A program made the translations under genes and the position numbers. Of a stretch of DNA of 47,201 nucleotides, positions 41,952 through 47,201 are shown piece by piece. The notes below the pieces were generated by a model. The model was not told where the DNA came from. It saw only the letters and a list, made by a program, of their open reading frames with translations, and did no database searches. Source of the stretch: an uncultured Butyricicoccus sp. (lineage in GTDB: Bacteria; Bacillota; Clostridia; Oscillospirales; Butyricicoccaceae); NCBI GenBank assembly GCA_910584935.1, contig CAJUDU010000015.1, positions 1-47,201 of the forward strand. The letters are read 5' to 3'. Numbering within the stretch: the stretch's first letter is position 1; each line of letters opens with the position of its first letter.

Positions 41952-43174
41952 TGGCACAGAAACCGGAAATCCTTTCGCCAGCAGGCGATTTTGAAAAAAT
42001 GCGTTTTGCTATTGCATATGGCGCGGATGCTGTTTATATGGCAGGCAAATCCTTTGGGATGCGCGCCGCTGCGGCAAATTTCGATGATGATGCGTTGCGT
42101 CAAGCAATCGCCCATGCGCACGCGCACCATGTAAAATGTTATATCACCGTGAACATTATCCCGTCCAATGCCGATCTGAAGCAGCTTCCAGCATATCTGG
42201 AGCTGCTTCAGGATGTTGGGGCAGATGCGCTGATTGTAGCGGATGTTGGCGTGATTGCGCTGGCAAAACAATATGCACCCCGGATACCGCTGCATATCAG
42301 CACACAAACCAGTATTTTGAACCATGCGGCGGCAAATTACTGGGCGTCGCAAGGGGCAGAGCGTATCGTGCTGGCACGGGAACTTTCACTCGAAGATATT
42401 GCGGAGATCCGTGCCAAAACACCCAAGGAATTGGAAATTGAAGCGTTTGTCCATGGGGCAATGTGTATTTCATATTCTGGGCGGTGCCTGATATCCCAAT
42501 ATTTAACTGGACGGGATGCAAACCATGGCGCTTGTGCCCAGCCTTGCCGCTGGAAATACAATTTGGTGGAGGAAAAACGTCCGCATGAGTATTTTCCGGT
42601 GGTGGAAGGTGAAGGTGGGACGTATCTGTATAATTCCAAGGATTTGTGCATGATTGAGCATATCCCTGAACTGGTTCGCGCAGGTATTACCTCTTTTAAG
42701 ATTGAAGGGCGGAATAAAACGGCATATTATGCCGCAGGTATCACCTCTGCCTATCGCCGTGCGGTAGACCGTTATGATGAAAATCCTGAAGATTTTGTGC
42801 TTCCACAAGATATTTTAGATGAAGTGGAAAAAGTCAGCCACCGCAATTATTATACTGGTTTTTATTTTGGCGATAAAGACGGTCAATATTATCATGACAG
42901 CCAGTATATCCGGGATTGGGAGGTGATTGGTATGCCGGTTTGTATGGAAGGCGGAAAAGCAACATTTACCCTCAAAAACCGGTTTTATCAAGGCGATATG
43001 TTGGAACTTGTCCAGCCGGACAAGCCGCCATATCCATTCCGGGCAGAAAACGTCACCGATACCCAAGGCAATGTGCTGGATGTATTCCATCATCCGGAAA
43101 TGCAATTTACGATTACATTCCCATTTCCAGTAGACGCTTTCGCGATTTTACGGCGGGAAAAGAAAGGGGAGTAA
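41948..43174 (+). CDS. peptidase U32 family protein (tRNA hydroxylation type)
   Basis: A 408-residue U32-family protein. PEILSPAGDFEKMRFAIAYG at the N-terminus, HISTQTSILN near 116 and the four-cysteine core Cys173, 180, 196 and 200 (MCISYSGRC, GACAQPC) define the family. Relatives such as TrhP/YegQ hydroxylate tRNA uridine or 23S rRNA and probably carry an iron-sulfur cluster, rather than acting as proteases. It starts inside the mltG stop. Confidence 0.9.
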   Translation: MMAQKPEILSPAGDFEKMRFAIAYGADAVYMAGKSFGMRAAAANFDDDALRQAIAHAHAHHVKCYITVNIIPSNADLKQLPAYLELLQDVGADALIVADVGVIALAKQYAPRIPLHISTQTSILNHAAANYWASQGAERIVLARELSLEDIAEIRAKTPKELEIEAFVHGAMCISYSGRCLISQYLTGRDANHGACAQPCRWKYNLVEEKRPHEYFPVVEGEGGTYLYNSKDLCMIEHIPELVRAGITSFKIEGRNKTAYYAAGITSAYRRAVDRYDENPEDFVLPQDILDEVEKVSHRNYYTGFYFGDKDGQYYHDSQYIRDWEVIGMPVCMEGGKATFTLKNRFYQGDMLELVQPDKPPYPFRAENVTDTQGNVLDVFHHPEMQFTITFPFPVDAFAILRREKKGE

Positions 43175-43175
43175 T

Positions 43176-43520
43176 ATGGCAACGACAAAGGAATATGCCG
43201 CATTCATTTGCGAACAATTAGCATTAGCTGGTGAAATTTCCTGCCGTAAGATGTTCGGGGAATATGGCGTATATTGTAATGGCAAATATTTTGCGGTCAT
43301 TTGTGATAACCGTTTTTTGGTCAAACCCACAGAAGCAGGGCAAAAGCTGATGACAAACGCTCGGATGGAACAGCCATATGAAGGCGGAAAACCCATGATG
43401 CTGGTTGAAGATTTGGAAGATACTGAATTTTTACGCGACTTGGTGCAAACAACTTGTGCGGCACTGCCTGCGCCAAAGCCGAAAAAGCCCCAAAAGAAGA
43501 AGGGCGGGCAACTTACATGA
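43176..43520 (+). CDS. TfoX N-terminal domain protein
   Basis: A 114-residue protein matching the TfoX/Sxy N-terminal domain (SCRKMFGEYGVYCNGKYFAV, FLVKPTEAG, PYEGGKPMMLVEDL), with a Lys/Pro-rich tail. The C-terminal TfoX domain is absent. In gamma-proteobacteria TfoX drives competence; in Firmicutes the stand-alone domain has no clear role. ATGA overlap with the next gene. Confidence 0.85.
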   Translation: MATTKEYAAFICEQLALAGEISCRKMFGEYGVYCNGKYFAVICDNRFLVKPTEAGQKLMTNARMEQPYEGGKPMMLVEDLEDTEFLRDLVQTTCAALPAPKPKKPQKKKGGQLT

Positions 43521-43861
43521 TATTATATCGTCCAGTTGGGGAGCAGGAACATATTTTGATTGCGGAAAGTGGTTATACTGCCTTTCCGCCGCGCTTGCTG
43601 GAACAGCCAATTTTTTGTCCTGTGCTGGATTGGCGCTATGCCGCTGAAATCGCCTGGCGCTGGAATAAAAAAGATAAAAATTCGGGTTATCAGGGATATG
43701 TTACCCGGTTTGAGGTGGAGGATAGCTTTCTGGCAAAGTATGATGTGCATACTGTTGGACGTTCATATCATCAGGAATATTGGATTCCCGCAGAAGATAT
43801 GGCAGCGTTTAACCGCCATATCATTGGAAAAATACAAGTGATGGAAGCCAAAGAGATATGA
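43517..43861 (+). CDS. conserved hypothetical protein
   Basis: A 114-residue protein beginning MILYRPVG with blocks FPPRLLEQPIFCPVL, GYVTRFEVEDSFLAKYDV and HQEYWIPAEDMAAFN. I recognise this as a widespread Firmicute protein sometimes labelled 'ADP-ribosylation/crystallin J1', a label without known basis. It is soluble, aromatic-rich and has no signal peptide. It starts in the TfoX-gene stop and ends in the next gene's start, both ATGA overlaps. Confidence 0.8.
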   Translation: MILYRPVGEQEHILIAESGYTAFPPRLLEQPIFCPVLDWRYAAEIAWRWNKKDKNSGYQGYVTRFEVEDSFLAKYDVHTVGRSYHQEYWIPAEDMAAFNRHIIGKIQVMEAKEI

Positions 43862-44304
43862 GAAAAGTTTTAGATTATCCGTGTATAGACCGCAGCAAAA
43901 TTGATACCGTAAAGTATTTGATTGAACGCATTGCAGAAAGCGGAAACCAGAACTTTCAGCAGGATTTACAGCAATTAAACCGCATTACCGGCAAAACACA
44001 TACCGAAACAGAATTTTTTGAATACTGGGGATGGACTGACCTGGACGCTTTAGCAGAACAGGCGTTGCTGCCAGAACCGTCTTGTGTACGCGATTTAAGC
44101 AGGGAAGAATTGCAGCAAATCATATCCGTGATAAAGGCTGCAATGCTTGCGCTGGATGATCATAAAGCAGAATATTATATAGAACTGCTGCATAAATCTT
44201 TGCCATTGACGGATGTGCAGCGTTATATCCGGCTGGAGGATGATGCGGAAACAATTGTAGGCAATATGCTGGATGCCGTAGCGCGTTCTGTTATCCTGCT
44301 GTAA
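43858..44304 (+). CDS. hypothetical helical protein
   Basis: A 148-residue acidic, mostly helical protein (VLDYPCIDRSKIDTVKYLIE near the start, SREELQQIISVIKAAMLALD in the middle). No signal peptide or membrane segment. Not recognised. Its start is in the ATGA shared with the previous gene, so the TfoX-N, 114-residue and 148-residue proteins are probably made together. Confidence 0.75.
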   Translation: MRKVLDYPCIDRSKIDTVKYLIERIAESGNQNFQQDLQQLNRITGKTHTETEFFEYWGWTDLDALAEQALLPEPSCVRDLSREELQQIISVIKAAMLALDDHKAEYYIELLHKSLPLTDVQRYIRLEDDAETIVGNMLDAVARSVILL

Positions 44305-44319
44305 GAAAGAAAAACCATG

Positions 44320-44347
44320 TTGACAAGCAAAAAAAATATGGTACAAT
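44320..44347 (+). promoter_or_regulatory. alaS promoter
   Basis: -35 TTGACA at 44320-44325, 16-bp spacer, -10 TACAAT at 44342-44347, just after the 148-residue gene. Confidence 0.8.
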
Positions 44348-44351
44348 ATAA

Positions 44352-44584
44352 AAATGGAATCTGGCGATGAGAAAACGAGCCTTTGGCAGCGCCTTATAGC
44401 GAAAAGGGGATGGTGGAAGCCCTTTTGGAATGCACCTTTGGCAGCCATTTTTGAGCCGCTTTGTGAGGAACAAAGCGTTGCCCTGCGTTAAAGGGAATCT
44501 GAGATGCCGTTTTTTTTATGGCAATCAGGGTGGTACCGTGGAGCATAAGCCTCCGCCCCTGGATTTGGGGCGGGGGCTTTCGTA
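44352..44584 (+). promoter_or_regulatory. alanine T-box leader
   Basis: The T-box core GGTGGTACCGTGG is at 44529-44541, after a long structured region. The terminator arms AAGCCTCCGCCCC (44547-44559) and GGGGCGGGGGCTT (44567-44579) pair, then TTCG follows. A candidate specifier GCA (Ala) occurs in GGAATGCACC near 44427-44436. The downstream alaS supports alanine specificity. The arrangement mirrors the leucine leader at 30610-30890. Confidence 0.88.
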
Positions 44585-44621
44585 TTTCATTCATTAACAA
44601 AATAAATTGGAGGAACCTGTT

Positions 44622-47201
44622 ATGCAGTATAGAGGCCTGAATGAGCTTCGTGAAATGTATCTTCGTTTTTTTGAGAGCAAGGAGCATTTGCGCTTGCCCA
44701 GTTTTTCGCTGGTGCCGCAAAATGATGCGTCTTTGCTACTGATTAACTCTGGTATGGCGCCGATGAAGCCTTATTTTAAAGGGGAAATTGAACCGCCGCG
44801 TCATCGTGTGACAACCTGTCAGAAATGTATCCGTACAGGTGATATTGAAAATGTCGGCAAAACTGCACGTCATGGCACATTCTTTGAAATGCTGGGCAAC
44901 TTTTCTTTTGGCGATTATTTCAAAAAAGAAGCAATTGCTTGGAGCTGGGAGTTCTTAACCAGCCCGGAATGGCTTGGCATAGATCCGGATTTGCTGTACC
45001 CATCGATTTATGAAAATGATGAGGAAGCGTTTGAAATCTGGAATAAGGATATTGGCATTCCAGCGGAACGCATTTTCCGGTTTGGCAAAGCGGATAACTT
45101 CTGGGAACATGGTTCTGGTCCCTGTGGCCCATGTTCTGAAATTTACTTTGACCGCGGTGAAGAATGCGGCTGCGGCAAATCGGATTGTACGGTAGGTTGC
45201 GATTGTGACCGTTATATGGAAATCTGGAACAATGTATTCTCCCAGTTTGACAACGATGGTCATGGCAATTACACGGAACTTGTACAGAAAAATATTGATA
45301 CCGGCATGGGACTGGAGCGTCTTGCCTGTGCGGTACAGGGTGTTGGGTCGCTGTTTGAAGTGGACACCGTGCGCAATATCATGAAGCATATTGAAAAAAT
45401 TGCAGGTGTGCAGTATCATCAGGATGAAAAAGCGGATGTGTCTTTACGTGTCATTACTGACCATATCCGTTCTACAGTTATGATGGTTTGTGATGGTATT
45501 ATCCCATCAAATGAAGGGCGTGGTTATGTATTGCGCCGCTTGCTGCGCCGTGCCGCACGCCATGGCAAATTGCTTGGCATTAACCATACGTTCTTGAATG
45601 ATGTCTGCAATACTGTGATTCAGGAAAGCGGGGATGCTTATCCGGAACTGCGTGAAAAAAGTGCTTATATCCATAAGGTGATTGAAATGGAAGAAGCACG
45701 GTTTGACGCGACTATTGATTCTGGCTTATCTATTTTGAATGATATGATTGCGGCTGTCCGGACAGAAGGCAAAACCGAACTGCCCGCCGCAGATGCGTTT
45801 AAATTATATGATACCTATGGTTTCCCGATTGATTTGACCTTAGAGATTTTGGAAGAACAGGGCATGACCACAGATGAACAAGGGTTCAAAACGCTGATGG
45901 ATGAACAGCGTAAACGTGCTCGCGAAGACCGCAAAAAAATGGGCGATTTAGGCTGGGTATCGGAAAACTTCGGGCTGGATAAAGCTATGAAAACCCAGTT
46001 TGACGGCTATACCACCTTTGAAGAACCGGCAACCGTGCTTGCAATTGTCGCAGGTGAGGAACTTGCTGGTTCCGCGGCAGCCGGGGAAAAAGTAATGGTT
46101 GTGCTTGACCATACGCCGTTTTATGCGGAATCTGGCGGGCAGGTGCCTGACCATGGCACTTTGACCAGCGAAAAGGGTACTGTGGTTGCCATCAATGATG
46201 TACAGAAAACCAAAGACGGGAAATTCCTGCATACTGGTGTGGTTGAATCAGGTGTGTTGTCAGTGGAAGACACTGTGAATGCAAAAATTGATATGGAACG
46301 CCGCCAGGCGATTGCGCGTTCACATACTGCAACCCATTTGCTGCAAAAAGCGTTGCGCACAGTGCTGGGTACCCATGTTGAACAGGCTGGTTCTTATACG
46401 GATGCTGACCATGTTCGTTTTGACTTTACCCATTTTGCAGCGCTGACGGCTGATGAGCTGGATCGGGTAGAAAACATTGTTAATGATGCCATTTTGACAG
46501 GCTATCCGGTGATTACCGAGGAAATGCCGATTGATGAAGCCAAAAAACGCGGCGCTATGGCATTGTTTGGCGAAAAATATGGGGATACTGTCCGCGTAGT
46601 GCAGGCAGGCGATTTCTCTGTGGAGCTGTGTGGCGGCACGCATTTGGATAATACCGCGAAAACAGGGATGTTCAAAATTGTCAGTGAAGCTTCTGTTGCC
46701 GCAGGTGTGCGCCGCATTGAAGCGGTAACAGGCAAAGGTATGCTGAATTTCCTCAATGAAGGTCGGCGCACGTTGATGGAAGTTGCCAAAGCGCTGAAAA
46801 CTACACCGGCTGACTTGTTCCAAAAAGTAGAACAGTTTATGGGCGAAATGCGCCATATGAGCAAGAATTTAGACAAACTATCCGCAAAAATTGCAAACCG
46901 GCAGTTGTTTGACCTGTTTAATGCGGCGCGTGATGTCAAGGGCGTAAACGTTATTGCGGCAAAACTTGACGATATCAATATGGATACTATGCGGCAGATG
47001 GGGGATACCATCAAAGAGCGCGAACCCAATATGGTTGCTGTCCTTTCTTCTGTTATCGGCGGGAAAATCAATTTCCTGTGTGTCTGCGGCGCAGATGCAG
47101 TGAAGCTTGGTGCCCATGCAGGCAAAATTATTAAAGCGGTTGCCAGCATTTGTGGCGGCGGCGGCGGTGGACGCCCAGACAGCGCGACCGCTGGCGGCAA
47201 A
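44622..47201 (+). CDS. alaS: alanyl-tRNA synthetase (3' end beyond window)
   Basis: 860 codons without a stop, about 20 short of the usual 875-880. Catalytic domain 1 to about 240 (RFFESKEHLRLPSFSLVP, CQKCIRTGDIENVGKTARHG, TGMGLERLACAVQG). Editing domain with zinc-ligand motifs HTATHLLQKAL and CGGTHLDN. The C-terminal C-Ala domain ends in the run of glycines and RPDSATAGGK at the edge. An extra Cys cluster (ECGCGKSDCTVGCDCD, near 180-196) lies inside the catalytic domain, as in several Firmicutes. ATG 44622 follows TTGGAGGAA. Controlled by the alanine T-box. Confidence 0.96.
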   Translation, partial: MQYRGLNELREMYLRFFESKEHLRLPSFSLVPQNDASLLLINSGMAPMKPYFKGEIEPPRHRVTTCQKCIRTGDIENVGKTARHGTFFEMLGNFSFGDYFKKEAIAWSWEFLTSPEWLGIDPDLLYPSIYENDEEAFEIWNKDIGIPAERIFRFGKADNFWEHGSGPCGPCSEIYFDRGEECGCGKSDCTVGCDCDRYMEIWNNVFSQFDNDGHGNYTELVQKNIDTGMGLERLACAVQGVGSLFEVDTVRNIMKHIEKIAGVQYHQDEKADVSLRVITDHIRSTVMMVCDGIIPSNEGRGYVLRRLLRRAARHGKLLGINHTFLNDVCNTVIQESGDAYPELREKSAYIHKVIEMEEARFDATIDSGLSILNDMIAAVRTEGKTELPAADAFKLYDTYGFPIDLTLEILEEQGMTTDEQGFKTLMDEQRKRAREDRKKMGDLGWVSENFGLDKAMKTQFDGYTTFEEPATVLAIVAGEELAGSAAAGEKVMVVLDHTPFYAESGGQVPDHGTLTSEKGTVVAINDVQKTKDGKFLHTGVVESGVLSVEDTVNAKIDMERRQAIARSHTATHLLQKALRTVLGTHVEQAGSYTDADHVRFDFTHFAALTADELDRVENIVNDAILTGYPVITEEMPIDEAKKRGAMALFGEKYGDTVRVVQAGDFSVELCGGTHLDNTAKTGMFKIVSEASVAAGVRRIEAVTGKGMLNFLNEGRRTLMEVAKALKTTPADLFQKVEQFMGEMRHMSKNLDKLSAKIANRQLFDLFNAARDVKGVNVIAAKLDDINMDTMRQMGDTIKEREPNMVAVLSSVIGGKINFLCVCGADAVKLGAHAGKIIKAVASICGGGGGGRPDSATAGGK

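Noticed and set aside
1..47201. tRNA, rRNA, IS or transposase genes
   Set aside because: No cloverleaf, rRNA-like segment, terminal inverted repeats or transposase motifs were recognised by eye; a covariance-model scan would be decisive.

Overview
The window looks like chromosomal DNA of a low-to-mid GC anaerobic Firmicute, probably a Clostridia/Oscillospiraceae-type gut bacterium. The pointers are T-box leaders before leuA and alaS, a SAM-I riboswitch before metK, short-type LeuC/LeuD, ThyX, a MetH whose reactivation domain is a separate gene, and strong AGGAGG ribosome binding sites. The genus is inferred, not proven.

Region 1 (1 to about 4260) is the right end of an integrated temperate-phage-like element. 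Leftward early genes, including a Bro-N antirepressor and several very small genes, face a rightward XRE repressor across a compact promoter/operator region. A stretch of strong hairpins and a large serine recombinase follow. About 20-30 bp after the recombinase stop codon the sequence becomes feoB, whose reading frame is cut off. The element therefore appears to sit inside the ferrous-iron transporter gene; the rest of feoB should lie beyond the left edge.

Region 2 (4260-7740) holds truncated feoB, feoA, an imperfect palindrome upstream of feoA, a 50-residue Cys-containing small protein, a DtxR-family regulator, and metK behind a SAM-I riboswitch.

Region 3 (7754-22271) is a self-contained catabolic island bounded by two hairpin terminators. 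A GntR-LacI type regulator and three dehydrogenases read leftward. A ribose/inositol-type ABC transporter reads rightward, followed by two type I 3-dehydroquinate-dehydratase-like proteins, an IolM-like zinc dehydrogenase, an IolE/IolO-like TIM barrel and an IolG-like dehydrogenase. The set suggests uptake and oxidation of a cyclitol (inositol-like, or quinate/shikimate-like). One of the two dehydratase paralogues has lost the Schiff-base lysine and catalytic histidine, while the other keeps them. This is the most likely place for an undescribed pathway.

Region 4 (22288-30523), all leftward, holds a CBS-domain protein, a methionine operon (MetH reactivation domain, MetH, and a homocysteine methyltransferase/MTHFR fusion), an Sfp-type phosphopantetheinyl transferase, a lipid/polysaccharide flippase and a PAP2 phosphatase.

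Region 5 (30575-47201), all rightward, starts with leuACDB behind a leucine T-box. It continues with a TagA/WecG glycosyltransferase, thyX, a DUF2156 protein, a GNAT acetyltransferase, a DJ-1/PfpI protein, 5-formyl-THF cyclo-ligase, a CPBP protease, mltG, a U32 peptidase-family protein, a TfoX-N protein and two uncharacterised proteins joined by 4-bp ATGA overlaps. It ends with alaS behind an alanine T-box; alaS runs off the right edge about 20 codons short. I see no tRNA, rRNA, CRISPR array or IS element.
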